Positions 27,850 to 38,008 of a stretch of 64,000 bases of DNA are shown piece after piece. The notes beneath the pieces are model-generated. The model was not told the DNA's origin. It worked only from the letters and a program-made list of their open reading frames with translations, and ran no database searches. The translations under genes were made by a program, and so were the position numbers. Source of the DNA: Euryarchaeota archaeon UBA557 (GTDB lineage Archaea > Thermoplasmatota > Poseidoniia > Poseidoniales > Thalassarchaeaceae); the NCBI GenBank assembly GCA_002503285.1, contig DARI01000008.1, positions 12,560 to 76,559 on the forward strand, in the 5' to 3' direction. The number at the start of each line of letters is the position of its first letter. Positions within the stretch are counted from its first letter, which is position 1.

Positions 27850-28419
27850 ATGACAAAAGTTCAAAATAATTTACTAACAAGAAGATCAATATATAGATTC
27901 TCAAACAAAGATATTGAACATAATTATCTAGAAATAGGATTTGAAGCGGCAAGGCACGCACCTTGTCATAAACAGACACATCCATGGAAATTCTATATAA
28001 TGGGAAAAGAGACAAGAAATAAAATTATTCCCATTGTTAAATTAATGGCGATAGAAAAGGCTTTAGGCAGTAAAGAAGATGTTGAATTCGGAATTAATAA
28101 AGCAATTTCAAAAATCAAAGACGTCCCGACATTAATTGCGGTAACTACCTCAATAAATACCAATGATGTATTTAGAGACGAGGAAGATTATGCAGCAACT
28201 GTATGTGCATTGCATAATTTTGTATTATCTATGTGGGAACAAGGTATAGGATCACAATGGAGCACAGGATCCATAACTAGACATGAAATAAGTTATCAAG
28301 CTCTTAAAATCTCAAGTGAAAAAGAGCGTATCATCGGATTCATAAGGGTGGGCTATCCTGAAGTCGTTCCAGAGCGTAAGAAAAAATCGATATCTGAGAT
28401 CAGATTTTATTTACCTTGA
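27850..28419 (+). CDS. Nitroreductase-family flavoprotein
   Basis: The N-terminal RRSIYRFSNKDIE and the ARHAPCHKQTHPWKFYI segment are typical of FMN-dependent nitroreductases; here the usual Ser-Asn around the flavin reads Cys-His. A middle AATVCALHNFVLSMWEQGIGSQWSTG and a C-terminal GFIRVGYPE complete the fold. 189 residues. Substrate unknown; relatives reduce nitro compounds, quinones or flavins. It lies 11 bases after phhB and 21 bases before an MDR oxidoreductase. Confidence 0.85.
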   Translation: MTKVQNNLLTRRSIYRFSNKDIEHNYLEIGFEAARHAPCHKQTHPWKFYIMGKETRNKIIPIVKLMAIEKALGSKEDVEFGINKAISKIKDVPTLIAVTTSINTNDVFRDEEDYAATVCALHNFVLSMWEQGIGSQWSTGSITRHEISYQALKISSEKERIIGFIRVGYPEVVPERKKKSISEIRFYLP

Positions 28420-28440
28420 TGAGTATAAGGAAGTATTACG

Positions 28441-29463
28441 ATGAAAAAAATAATTTATCCCAAAGTTGGTGGCCCCGAATCAATTAAAATTGTTGAGATA
28501 AAACATAATAAAATTGGCGAAAATCAAGTTAGAATAAGGGTGCATAGAGCTGGCATAAATTTTGCCGATCTAATGATGAGGCAGGGATTGTATGGATCGG
28601 CTCCAGAATTTCCATTTACTCCTGGATATGAGGTTTCAGGAGTTATAAGTGAGTTAGGCCCCAAAGTTAAAAATCTTCAAATTGATCAACGAGTAATTGG
28701 ATTAACTGGTTTTGGAGGATATTCAGAAGAAGTAATAATTGATTCCATGAGAGTCATATCAATACCTGATAATGTTAGCTTTGATCAAGCTGCTGCAATT
28801 CCCGTAACATATTCTACGGCATACCATATGCTTATTTATTTAGGTAATTTACAACAGGGAGATTCAGTATTGATTCATCATGCGGCTGGGGGAGTAGGAA
28901 CTGCAGCGGCGCAAATATGTCAAACTTATGGCGCAGGAATGATAATAGGAACAGCATCTGAATCCAAAAAGGAATTTGTAGAATCATTAGGAATGTATTT
29001 TATCGATAAAGATAAAGAAGATTTTGTCAACATTTGTAAAGAATTAACTGATGGCCATGGAGTTCATCAAGCATTAGATCCAGTTGCTGGAAAACATTTA
29101 TTAAAATCATATAAATCGTTAAGAAACGGTGGTAAATTACATATTTTTGGTGCATCATCGGCTGTTCCACGTAAGACTAGATCAATTTTTGCTGCGCTTA
29201 AAATGATAAAGACCACTCCAAAATTTAATCCACTTGACATGATGAATTCGAATAAATCCATATTTGGAGTACATATGGGCAGAATAAAAGATGAAGAGAT
29301 ATTCAGAAAGCATCTATTGGTGCTAAGTGAACTAATGAGTAAAAGTTCAATTAATCCAATTATTGATTCAGTTTGGAGATTTGAAAAAGTTTCTGAAGCT
29401 CATATTCATATGCATAACAGAAAGAATTGCGGGAAGATATTATTAGATTTTTCTCCAATATGA
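28441..29463 (+). CDS. Zinc-independent MDR oxidoreductase (quinone reductase / VAT-1 like)
   Basis: A 340-residue medium-chain dehydrogenase. The N-terminal GroES-like domain includes HRAGINFADLMMRQGLY and PFTPGYEVSGVI; the Rossmann domain has VLIHHAAGGVGTAAAQ. The catalytic-zinc cysteine is absent, as in quinone oxidoreductases. It probably uses NADPH to reduce quinones or enones; the physiological substrate is unknown. It ends 3 bases before the convergent aIF2-beta stop. Confidence 0.88.
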   Translation: MKKIIYPKVGGPESIKIVEIKHNKIGENQVRIRVHRAGINFADLMMRQGLYGSAPEFPFTPGYEVSGVISELGPKVKNLQIDQRVIGLTGFGGYSEEVIIDSMRVISIPDNVSFDQAAAIPVTYSTAYHMLIYLGNLQQGDSVLIHHAAGGVGTAAAQICQTYGAGMIIGTASESKKEFVESLGMYFIDKDKEDFVNICKELTDGHGVHQALDPVAGKHLLKSYKSLRNGGKLHIFGASSAVPRKTRSIFAALKMIKTTPKFNPLDMMNSNKSIFGVHMGRIKDEEIFRKHLLVLSELMSKSSINPIIDSVWRFEKVSEAHIHMHNRKNCGKILLDFSPI

Positions 29464-29466
29464 AAG

Positions 29467-29871
29467 TTAAAGCCTTACTGGACGAGTAGCACCGCATGCT
29501 TGGCATTTGAGCAAGGTGGTTCTGGCTTCTTTTATGAAACTAGTATCAGGTGCACGACATTGGCTACATATCACATAAGATTTAACATAAGAAACGATTT
29601 TCTCTTTTATTCTTTTAGGGGGGACTCTTCCCTTGAACATAACTCGTACTTTTTCTCGTGTCCCAGAAGTTCCAAGTTCGTTCAATAAATATTGATAAAC
29701 ATGATTTGAATCCCTATCCATAGAATCAACAATATCTGAAAAATTTCTCAAAATTGTTTGACTCCCTTCTATAAGAACATCTGGTTCAGGCATAGTCCAT
29801 CTTGATCTTTCGCTAATATCCTTAGGAATTCTATCTCTTGCCCTATCAAGAAGAGATTCGTAGTCAGTCAT
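29467..29871 (-). CDS. Translation initiation factor aIF2, beta subunit
   Basis: aIF2-beta is part of the heterotrimer that brings initiator Met-tRNA to the small subunit. The sequence MTDYESLLDRARDRIP opens the protein, the central GTREKVRVMFKGRVPPKRI is typical, and a C-terminal zinc ribbon (CSQC...CQAC) closes it. The frame extends to 29901, but the ATG at 29871 gives the canonical N-terminus. Divergent from dut. Confidence 0.92.
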   Translation of the reverse strand: MTDYESLLDRARDRIPKDISERSRWTMPEPDVLIEGSQTILRNFSDIVDSMDRDSNHVYQYLLNELGTSGTREKVRVMFKGRVPPKRIKEKIVSYVKSYVICSQCRAPDTSFIKEARTTLLKCQACGATRPVRL

Positions 29872-29957
29872 TGGATGCCCCAGTGGCATCTCCTTTTTCA
29901 CGTCACCGGAAAGACATCATCGCCAAGTGTGAAAAGTGCTGGGTCTTTCCAATATAT

Positions 29958-30407
29958 ATGAGTGAGCCGATAGAAGTTAGAGTTTCTGCAGTAGATCCAA
30001 AAGCAAAAATTCCAACAAAAGGTAGTATTTATGCCGCAGGTTGGGACTTATACGCAATAGAAGATACTGTTGTTCCATTTCGAAAAAGTGTAAAAGTTAG
30101 AACAGGAATACATGTTGCTATTCCCAATGGTTTCGAGGGTCAAGTCAGGGCACGTTCATCTTTGGGAAAAAAGGGCCTAATACTCCCACATAGTATAGGT
30201 ACAATTGATTCTGACTATAGGGGAGAATTATTTGTTCTTATGACTTGGATTGGTCAACACGATTCATACACCATAACTGAAGGAGAAAGAATTGCACAAT
30301 TACTTATTTCTCCGATACCAGAAGTATATTTTACCGAGGTCGGTATTGATGATTTGGGCGTAACGGAAAGAGGGCATGGTGGCTTCGGCAGTACTGGTAA
30401 ATTTTAA
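29958..30407 (+). CDS. dut: dUTP diphosphatase (trimeric dUTPase family)
   Basis: dUTPase hydrolyses dUTP to dUMP, limiting uracil in DNA. Five family motifs are visible in order: AAGWDLYA, RARSSLG, the uracil-binding HSIGTIDSDYRGEL, GERIAQLLI and the P-loop-like RGHGGFGSTG. 149 residues with the ATG at 29958 (MSEPIEVRV); a longer frame from 29838 overlaps the opposite aIF2-beta gene and has no family support. A dCTP deaminase relative is less likely because of the complete GGFGSTG tail. Confidence 0.9.
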   Translation: MSEPIEVRVSAVDPKAKIPTKGSIYAAGWDLYAIEDTVVPFRKSVKVRTGIHVAIPNGFEGQVRARSSLGKKGLILPHSIGTIDSDYRGELFVLMTWIGQHDSYTITEGERIAQLLISPIPEVYFTEVGIDDLGVTERGHGGFGSTGKF

Positions 30408-30478
30408 AAAATATGATTTTTATGCAATAATTACAACATATTATCGGTGGATTCATAGCACTCAAGCACTCGGCAAGC

Positions 30479-31060
30479 ATGATGCAAATGAGTATTGATG
30501 AACTTAGAGCCCAAGTAGAGAGTTATCGTTCAGATGGATTAAGTACTCAACAAATTGCAGATGAGATGTCACTTTCACAAACTACAGTGATGTGGCTATC
30601 GTCAAAAGAAAGCGTAGAAGAACCACCAAAAGATATTCGAATTGGCTGGAGATCAATAGCAGTTAAAGGCTCAAGAATTGAAGCAGTTTCGTCCATATTT
30701 TGCGACATAATAGAAGAAGAGTGCGGAGATGATATAGATGTAATTCTAGGAATAAGTCTTAACGGTATTGTTTTTGCACAGTCGATAGCAAGCATGATGG
30801 ATTTAGAGATATCCATAAGTAGAAGTATACATGACAATGGAGATGGACATATTTCAGATGTTTATGCCGATGTTAGAGGAAAAAAGGTCGTAATTGTTGA
30901 TGATGTCGTATCTTCTGGAACCACCATGAAGAAAACTATAAATAATCTTAAATCTCTTGGTGCAGATGTTAAATTATGCCTAGTTTTAGCCAATAAATCA
31001 ACTGCTGATGAATTAGAAGGAGTTTCCCTGAGGGGCTTGATTAGAGTAGTTTCTGTTTGA
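30479..31060 (+). CDS. GfcR-like transcription regulator (HTH plus phosphoribosyltransferase-like domain)
   Basis: The first ~45 residues carry a helix-turn-helix (GLSTQQIADEMSLSQTTVMWL). The rest is a type I phosphoribosyltransferase domain with the PRPP loop VVIVDDVVSSGTTM. The same layout and ending (LRGLIRVVSV) occur in GfcR, the haloarchaeal regulator of sugar catabolism, once annotated as a second orotate phosphoribosyltransferase. Ligand and targets here are unknown. It lies 9 bases before lysS, so they may share a transcript. ATGs at 30479, 30482 and 30488 are all possible starts. Confidence 0.8.
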   Translation: MMQMSIDELRAQVESYRSDGLSTQQIADEMSLSQTTVMWLSSKESVEEPPKDIRIGWRSIAVKGSRIEAVSSIFCDIIEEECGDDIDVILGISLNGIVFAQSIASMMDLEISISRSIHDNGDGHISDVYADVRGKKVVIVDDVVSSGTTMKKTINNLKSLGADVKLCLVLANKSTADELEGVSLRGLIRVVSV

Positions 31061-31069
31061 GGCTTTGAT

Positions 31070-32650
31070 ATGCATTGGGCCCATCACACTGCTCAGAAAC
31101 TGAGTGAAAATAATACATCACAAGTTTGTGCGTCTGGAATTACTCCGTCTGGAGATTTTCATATCGGACACATAAGAGAAATATTAACAGCGGAAATGAT
31201 TCATCGTGCATGCCTCGATATAGGACTTGAATCAAAATATATTTTTATCGTAGATTCAATGGATCCTCTGAGAAGGGTATATGATTTCTTATCTCCAAGC
31301 TATGAAAAATATATCGGTACACCATTGGCCTATATTCCTGCCCCAGATAAAAATGGAGAACCGAGTAAAAATGGAAAAAGTTATTCAGAATACTTCCTTA
31401 ATCCATTTTTAGAATCATTAAAAAAAATAGGAGTATTTCCTGAAGTCATAATGAATCACCAAGTATATGCAGATGGGAGATTTGCAGAAAAGATAGATGC
31501 TGCAATAATAAAAAAAGAACACATAAGAGAGATAATTGAAAATATTTCAGGCAGAGAACTCCCAAATGATTGGTTTCCCTATAGCCCAATTGGCTCAGAT
31601 GGCAGTATGGACGGAGTAAAGGTTACTGGATATGAAAAACCATATGTTTACTGGACAGATAGATTAGGAATTGAGGGGAAATCAAATATCACGAAGGCGG
31701 AAGGAAAATTACCTTGGAGGATTGATTGGGCTGCTCGTTGGGGTATACATGCAATAACTTCTGAACCTGCTGGTAAAGATCACGGTTCGTCTGGAGGAAG
31801 TTATGACACCGGGATACCGATCTGTAGATTATTAGGTAGTGAGCCACCAAAAAAGATGGTGTATGAATGGATTCAATTGAAGGGCATGGGGCCAATGTCA
31901 AGCTCAAAAGGAGTAACAATAGGCCCAGTTGAAGCATTAAATTTAGTTCCTCCACAAATATTAAGATATGTTATTGCTAGAAGTAAAGTAAATCGACATA
32001 TTGATTTTGATACTGGCGCCACATTATTTGAAACAGCAGATGAATATGAAAGATTATTGTCTGAAACGACTACAGATGAAATTGATGGAATGACTAGAAG
32101 GCAAAAAATAGCAAAGGAAACCAATATTGGTGCCTTGAATCTTAGTCAACTAAATAGAGGAGAAAATCCTCAAGAATCATTTGGAGGAGTATCTTTTAGG
32201 CATCTATCGTTGCTTGCTCAGATAAAAAGTAAAGATGAGGATGTTTGGAAATCATTGAACAATAGCGGACATATTGACAATAATCCAAATAAAATATTGA
32301 TTGAAAGATTAGAACGTATGAGAAATTGGATAGATGGCCCTCATTTTCCTGAAAATTCTAAGATAGTGATTCATAAAACTATAACAGAAGAAGCTGTTGA
32401 AAATATAAATTCAAATCAAATAGAATTCATAGTATTATTTAGGAAAAAAATAACTGATTGCGCGTGGAATGAAAAGGAAATAGGTAATCTGATAAGGAGT
32501 ATTTCTAAAAAATCTGGAATTAGTGCCAAGGAATGTTATGCATCACTCTATTGGTTAATGTTGGGAAAGCATAACGGGCCAAGAATTGCATCAATAATAT
32601 CTGAAGTCGGAATAGACCATATGATATCATTAATAGATTCATCATTTTAA
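31070..32650 (+). CDS. lysS: Lysyl-tRNA synthetase, class I
   Basis: The archaeal class I LysRS, unrelated to the class II enzyme. HIGH appears in SGDFHIGHIRE and the KMSKS equivalent in GPMSSSKGVTIGP, followed by LRYVIARSKVNRHIDFD. The helical anticodon-binding C-terminus is present. 526 residues, normal. Starts 9 bases after the GfcR-like gene. Confidence 0.94.
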   Translation: MHWAHHTAQKLSENNTSQVCASGITPSGDFHIGHIREILTAEMIHRACLDIGLESKYIFIVDSMDPLRRVYDFLSPSYEKYIGTPLAYIPAPDKNGEPSKNGKSYSEYFLNPFLESLKKIGVFPEVIMNHQVYADGRFAEKIDAAIIKKEHIREIIENISGRELPNDWFPYSPIGSDGSMDGVKVTGYEKPYVYWTDRLGIEGKSNITKAEGKLPWRIDWAARWGIHAITSEPAGKDHGSSGGSYDTGIPICRLLGSEPPKKMVYEWIQLKGMGPMSSSKGVTIGPVEALNLVPPQILRYVIARSKVNRHIDFDTGATLFETADEYERLLSETTTDEIDGMTRRQKIAKETNIGALNLSQLNRGENPQESFGGVSFRHLSLLAQIKSKDEDVWKSLNNSGHIDNNPNKILIERLERMRNWIDGPHFPENSKIVIHKTITEEAVENINSNQIEFIVLFRKKITDCAWNEKEIGNLIRSISKKSGISAKECYASLYWLMLGKHNGPRIASIISEVGIDHMISLIDSSF

Positions 32651-32677
32651 ATTCTTTTTAGTATTTATAATCAAGAA

Positions 32678-35600
32678 TTATATCACAATCTTTCCTAATG
32701 GTGATATATCTAACAATCTTGGTTCAGGAATTCCATTCTGGGCTTCAAGAATGGCTTCAACTTCCATTTTAGCACCTGCCATAGTAGTGACAAATGGAAT
32801 ATTGAGTTCTACTGCTAACCTCCTCATCATATTACCATCTAAAACAGCACCACCAGTAGAACTAGGAGTATTTATTATGAGATGAATTTTACCTTGCCTC
32901 ATTAAATCTAGTGCATCTGGAGATTTTCTTTCTGATATCCTATAGCATGTAGTAACATCTAATTTTCCAGAATCTCTTAGAATATTTGATGTTCCACTTG
33001 TTGCGAATAAATTAAATCCTATTTTCTGTAATTCTTTTGCTTGATTTATGACTTCAAATTTATCCTTATCTTTGACAGTGATATAAACTCCTCCATGTAT
33101 TGGGACAGGTAACTCCGTAGCCAATCTAGCCTTTAGATATGCAGCGGATGCTCTGACATGTGAACCCATTACCTCTCCTGTTGATTTCATTTCTGGCCCT
33201 GGTGCAGGATCTAATCCTCTTAATTTTATGAATGGAAAAACAGGGGCTTTGACACATACTATATCTTTTTGAGGTAAAGGAATTGGTAAATCTTTGATTT
33301 TATCTCCTAATGCTATTCTTGCAGCAATTCTGGCTAAAGGTATCCCTGTTGATTTGGCGACGAATGGGAATGTTCGAGAACCTCTTGGATTAACCTCTAA
33401 AACATATAGAATCTCTTCACATATAGCAAATTGAATATTATAACAGCCTATAATTCCTAATTTTAAACCAATTATTCTTGTCCATTCCTCCACTTGGGAA
33501 ATTATTTTTGTAGATATATTTTGAGGTGGAATAAAGCAAGTAGAGTCACCGGAATGTATTCCCGCTTCTTCCAAATGTTCCATTATTGCTCCGATTAAAA
33601 CCTCGTTACCGTCGCAAACTGCATCGACATCTAATTCAACTGCATCTCCTAAATAATCATCAATTAATAATGGACGATCTCTAGCTATATACGCTTCTTT
33701 CATATATGTCTCCAATTGTTCATCAGATGACAAGATTTCCATGCCCCTTCCACCTAAAACATATGATGGCCTAATTAAAACCGGATATCCAATATTTGAA
33801 ACACAATTATATACTTCTTTTGGGGATGTTGCCGTCATACCATTTGGCATCCTTAAATCATTTCTTGATGCAAATTTTTCGAAAAGATCTCTATCACTAG
33901 CTTCATCAATGGCTGAGGGAGGAGTTCCTTGAATGATAGTATTAAGTCCAAATTTTCTTAAATGATTTAAATTTTCTGATAATGGTAATGCTAAATTTAT
34001 AGCAGTTTGCCCACCAAATTGTAATAATATCCCATCGGCAGATTCCCTTAATAATATTTCAGAGACTGATTCTAATGATAATGGATCAAAATACAATCTA
34101 TCGCTAGTATCAAAATCGGTAGATACTGTCTCAGGATTATTATTTATTATTATCGCCTCATGCCCTAAATCTTGAATCGCTCCTGCTGCATGTACGCATG
34201 CGTAATCAAATTCTATTCCTTGCCCTATTCTGATTGGCCCTGATCCAACTACAACAATTCTCTTTTTACCACTATTTTTATCAATTGGCGTCTGATCTAT
34301 GCCAATTTTTGTATTACCTCCTTCATAAGTAGAATAATAATATGGTGTAACTGCTGCAAATTCTGCTGCACATGAGTCTACCATCCTATATTTAGGATGC
34401 AACCCTAACTCATGCCTTCGGGATGTTACGGCAAATTCACCATCTCCAACAGGAATTTTAGATATTCCTCCATCGGGGAAACCTGAAAGTGCATCTGCAA
34501 TATGTATATCAGAAAATCCTTGACCTTTCCAATTTCTTAATTCTGATTCTGGGATTAAAGATGGCTTTAGGCCCATCTCTCCTGAAGCTCTAATTTGTAG
34601 TTCCGTAGATGCCATGCTTTCGAATCTATGTAGAAACCAACGAGTTATGCCTCCGGTTAAATCTCTCACATCCTCAACATTATAGCCTCGACGAAATGCT
34701 TCAAAAATTGCAGTTATCCTTCTGTCAGTTGGGACTCTTAGCCAATCTTCTAATATAGCCGTAGACAATGGTTGGTTTTCACTATCTGCGTCACCATCCG
34801 ACGATTCATTATTAGTTAGTGGTCTAGGATAAGGTCTACCATATTCTAAACTAGACCATGCTTTTAGGCACGCTTCTTCAAAAGTACGCCCTATTGCCAT
34901 AACTTCACCAGTAGATTTCATAGATGTTCCAATAGTTCTATCTGCAGTTCTAAATTTATCAAATGGCCATCTTGGAATTTTAACTACGCAATAGTCCAAT
35001 GTTGGCTCAAAAGCGGCAGTAGTACCTTCTCCAGTTATTGGATTTGGCAATTCATCCAAAGTATATCCAACAGCAATTAATGCTGCCATTCGAGCAATTG
35101 GATATCCAGTGGCTTTTGATGCTAATGCAGAAGATCGCGAGACTCGTGGATTAACTTCTATGACGCGGAAATCTCCACTAGATTGGTCAAATGCAAATTG
35201 AACATTACAACCACCTTTGATATTTAATCGTCTGATTAATTTAAGGGCCGCATCTCTAAGCATTTGATGATCCTGATCGGAAAGTGTTTGCTGTGGAGCG
35301 ACTACAATAGATTCACCAGTGTGGACGCCCATTGGATCAAGATTTTCCATGGTGCACACAATAATTGCATTATCAGAATCGTCCCTCATAACTTCGTATT
35401 CATGCTCTTGCCATCCAAGAATACTTTCTTCAACTAGAACCTGTCCAATTGCGGAATGAAGAATTCCTTGACTTGCAATTTCTACTAATTGCCCTGTATT
35501 GAATGCAGTTCCTCCACCCAAGCCACCCAGTGTAAATGCAGGCCTTATCAATAGTGGGAATCCTCCTAGTTTATTTGATGCGGACAAAACTTCTTCTATA

Positions 35601-36052
35601 GTGGAACATGCTATGCCTTTGCAAACAGGCAAACCTATTTCTTCACATGTCTTCTTAAATAAATCTCTGTCTTCTGCTTCATCAATAGAAACTAAATCAC
35701 AACCGATCAATTCAACGCCTAGTTGATCTAAAGATCCATCATGTGCCAATGCTGATGCTAGATTTAATGCTGTTTGCCCACCCATTCCTGCTAGTAATGC
35801 ATCAGGTTTTTCAATCTCTAAAATTCTTTTGACTACTTCGGGCAATAAAGGTTCAATATAAATTTTATCTGCCATTTCAGGATCATTTTGAATTGTTGCT
35901 GGATTAGAATTTATTATTACAATTTCATATCCATCATCTCTCAAAGCGCGACATGCTTGAGAACCGGAGAAGTCAAATTCTGCAGCTTGCCCTATCCGAA
36001 TGGGGCCACTACCAAGGATGGCAATTTTCTTGATATCGTTTCTTCTAGGCAT
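32678..36052 (-). CDS. carB: Carbamoyl-phosphate synthase, large subunit
   Basis: CarB makes carbamoyl phosphate for pyrimidines and arginine from bicarbonate, ammonia and two ATP. The protein (1124 residues) has the two homologous ATP-grasp halves: IAILGSGPIRIGQAAEFD opens the first and VVVGSGPIRIGQGIEFDY opens the second. Each half has a GGQTA motif and an EVNPR metal-binding segment. The C-terminal MGS-like domain (LFATSGTSNIL, VTTMAG) is the allosteric part. Its ATG overlaps the carA stop in TAATG with a GAGGT Shine-Dalgarno upstream, so the subunits are translationally coupled. Length is slightly above the usual ~1070 because of an insert near 410-430. Confidence 0.96.
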   Translation of the reverse strand: MPRRNDIKKIAILGSGPIRIGQAAEFDFSGSQACRALRDDGYEIVIINSNPATIQNDPEMADKIYIEPLLPEVVKRILEIEKPDALLAGMGGQTALNLASALAHDGSLDQLGVELIGCDLVSIDEAEDRDLFKKTCEEIGLPVCKGIACSTIEEVLSASNKLGGFPLLIRPAFTLGGLGGGTAFNTGQLVEIASQGILHSAIGQVLVEESILGWQEHEYEVMRDDSDNAIIVCTMENLDPMGVHTGESIVVAPQQTLSDQDHQMLRDAALKLIRRLNIKGGCNVQFAFDQSSGDFRVIEVNPRVSRSSALASKATGYPIARMAALIAVGYTLDELPNPITGEGTTAAFEPTLDYCVVKIPRWPFDKFRTADRTIGTSMKSTGEVMAIGRTFEEACLKAWSSLEYGRPYPRPLTNNESSDGDADSENQPLSTAILEDWLRVPTDRRITAIFEAFRRGYNVEDVRDLTGGITRWFLHRFESMASTELQIRASGEMGLKPSLIPESELRNWKGQGFSDIHIADALSGFPDGGISKIPVGDGEFAVTSRRHELGLHPKYRMVDSCAAEFAAVTPYYYSTYEGGNTKIGIDQTPIDKNSGKKRIVVVGSGPIRIGQGIEFDYACVHAAGAIQDLGHEAIIINNNPETVSTDFDTSDRLYFDPLSLESVSEILLRESADGILLQFGGQTAINLALPLSENLNHLRKFGLNTIIQGTPPSAIDEASDRDLFEKFASRNDLRMPNGMTATSPKEVYNCVSNIGYPVLIRPSYVLGGRGMEILSSDEQLETYMKEAYIARDRPLLIDDYLGDAVELDVDAVCDGNEVLIGAIMEHLEEAGIHSGDSTCFIPPQNISTKIISQVEEWTRIIGLKLGIIGCYNIQFAICEEILYVLEVNPRGSRTFPFVAKSTGIPLARIAARIALGDKIKDLPIPLPQKDIVCVKAPVFPFIKLRGLDPAPGPEMKSTGEVMGSHVRASAAYLKARLATELPVPIHGGVYITVKDKDKFEVINQAKELQKIGFNLFATSGTSNILRDSGKLDVTTCYRISERKSPDALDLMRQGKIHLIINTPSSTGGAVLDGNMMRRLAVELNIPFVTTMAGAKMEVEAILEAQNGIPEPRLLDISPLGKIVI

Positions 36053-37410
36053 TAAACCTCACTTCCGTCAATAATTATGTTCGAATTTAGAAATAATTGA
36101 ACCATGTCTGAAAACCTATTGAATAATGGAGATGCATCATGAGGCCCTGGGCAAGCTTCAGGATGAAATTGGACCGTAAATACTGGTTTACCAATCAAAT
36201 CTAACCCCTCTACTGTTTGATCATTAGCATTAATATGACGGACCTTAAAATCTGCTCCGAGAGTGTTATTTGATGCCTCAGAATGCACCCCTGATGGATG
36301 AGGACCTATCATACCTTTATTGGGATCTTCAACTGCATATCCATGATTCTGACTAGTGATATGTACTTTCCCTGTTTCTAAATCTATAACTGGTTGATTA
36401 ACTCCTCTATGCCCGTATCGTAATTTATATGTCCTTAATCCGGCAGCAAGGCCCATTAATTGATGCCCAAGACATATTCCCATAACTGGAATATCAGCCT
36501 TAACTGCAGATGACAAGGTATTACGTGCTATTTTAGCATCTCCAAAATGTGCAGGATCTCCTGGGCCATTTGATGCAAATATGGCATCTGGATTCCATTC
36601 CTCAATTATTTTATTAAATTTGGTTGAAGCTGGGCACAAGACGACTTCAAATCTTCCACATAATTCTCGAAGAATATTATATTTTATTCCACAATCGATA
36701 ACTACCAATCTAGGCAGTTTATCTCCATCAATATTTTTAACACCTGGATTTAAAATTATGGATTCCTGACAAGTTACAGATGCGACCAAGTCCTCTGTAT
36801 CGGGATGTACCATTTTATTTATCCTATCTTTTACTTCATTTTCTTTATCAATTGGGCCGAATGCACACAATAGTGTCCCAAATTCTCTAACCTTTTTTGT
36901 TAATGAGCGTGTATCTATGCCTTCAATTCCTGGAACTTGGTGAGCAAAAAGAAAATCATGTATGCTCCCAATACTATTCCTATGATCTGGAATTTTCATA
37001 GCTTGCCGACATATAATACCCCTTGGGTGAACCCTAGAGGATTCTGATATGCCAGGAATTATGCCATAATTTCCTAATAACGGCCAGGTAAATGTCAAAA
37101 TTTGGCCTGCAAATGATGGATCAGTCATACTTTCTTGATATCCGGACATTGCAGTATTGAAAACTAGTTCACCCTCAGTAATGCTTTCAAAGCCAAATAA
37201 AATTCCTTCATACCTCGACCCATCGGCCAAAATAAGAACGCCTTTTGAACCTGAAGGTTGTTGCCGTGAATCATGATCGGACAATAAATCAGTAGCTTCA
37301 GGAAAGATAGGAGGGGATTTTACATCTATTCCAGAAGCACCGGGGCAGAAGCCTCGCGTAATTTCCGTGTCTGACATCAGTATTGCTGCCAAACTACGAC
37401 TATTAATCAT
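36052..37410 (-). CDS. carA: Carbamoyl-phosphate synthase, small (glutaminase) subunit
   Basis: CarA hydrolyses glutamine and channels ammonia to CarB. The N-terminal CPSase domain starts at about residue 55 (KGVLILADGSRYEG, TAMSGYQES). The class I amidotransferase domain has the nucleophile in GICLGHQLMG and the catalytic His-Glu in QFHPEA. Residues 1-54 precede the usual family start and resemble no domain; ATG 37377 (residue 12) is an alternative. Overlaps carB by one base. Confidence 0.94.
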   Translation of the reverse strand: MINSRSLAAILMSDTEITRGFCPGASGIDVKSPPIFPEATDLLSDHDSRQQPSGSKGVLILADGSRYEGILFGFESITEGELVFNTAMSGYQESMTDPSFAGQILTFTWPLLGNYGIIPGISESSRVHPRGIICRQAMKIPDHRNSIGSIHDFLFAHQVPGIEGIDTRSLTKKVREFGTLLCAFGPIDKENEVKDRINKMVHPDTEDLVASVTCQESIILNPGVKNIDGDKLPRLVVIDCGIKYNILRELCGRFEVVLCPASTKFNKIIEEWNPDAIFASNGPGDPAHFGDAKIARNTLSSAVKADIPVMGICLGHQLMGLAAGLRTYKLRYGHRGVNQPVIDLETGKVHITSQNHGYAVEDPNKGMIGPHPSGVHSEASNNTLGADFKVRHINANDQTVEGLDLIGKPVFTVQFHPEACPGPHDASPLFNRFSDMVQLFLNSNIIIDGSEV

Positions 37411-37447
37411 TGAGAATAATATGAATAAAAAGCAGCATTAGATATGA

Positions 37448-38008
37448 TTATTCTTCTTCTAATGTCAATATATTTTTCCCTCTTTTGGTTGGCACTACTT
37501 TAATTTCCCCTCCAGAAAATTTATTATTTAATGAGTCGATATCAACATAATTATTAAGAAAAATTGCTAATGCTGCTACTTCGGAATGTGGTTGATTTCC
37601 TATTGAAACATTATAATCTGCTAATCCATAAACTTCTCCTGGAACTTTGGTACCTCCAACAACTATCAATATTGACTCATCAAAAGGAAGTTTTTTCAAT
37701 ATTTCTTCCATCTTTTCTCCGTACATTGTCAAATGAACTATTAATGTATTTTTATCTTTTGCAGTTTTACGAAGTAAGCGTAGTGGCTTAGATTCGTAAC
37801 GGCAAATAAATTCCCCTCCAAAGCGGTTTGAGACTGAGTTCCAAGTTAGAAGAGGAGAGGGGTCTTCATCTCCTGATAGTATTATTTCATCCGCACCAAA
37901 TGCTCTAGCCGTAAGCCCTAGATGAGAAGTTATTCGCTTATCTCTCTCTCGTCTGTGCCCCAGTCTAAGTACTGATATTGAAGTATTCATATTTTCCGAT
38001 CTTCCCAT
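37448..38008 (-). CDS. trm56: tRNA (cytidine(56)-2'-O)-methyltransferase
   Basis: aTrm56 is a SPOUT-fold enzyme that methylates the ribose of C56 in the T loop of archaeal tRNAs. Family phrases are clear: VLRLGHRRERDKRITSHLGLTARAFGADEI at the N-terminus (split here), LIVHLTMYGE, and the knot region VVGGTKVPGEVYGLADYN and GNQPHSEVAALAIFL. 186 residues. ATG at 38008 overlaps the stop of the upstream membrane gene; ATG 37990 is an alternative. Confidence 0.92.
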   Translation of the reverse strand: MGRSENMNTSISVLRLGHRRERDKRITSHLGLTARAFGADEIILSGDEDPSPLLTWNSVSNRFGGEFICRYESKPLRLLRKTAKDKNTLIVHLTMYGEKMEEILKKLPFDESILIVVGGTKVPGEVYGLADYNVSIGNQPHSEVAALAIFLNNYVDIDSLNNKFSGGEIKVVPTKRGKNILTLEEE

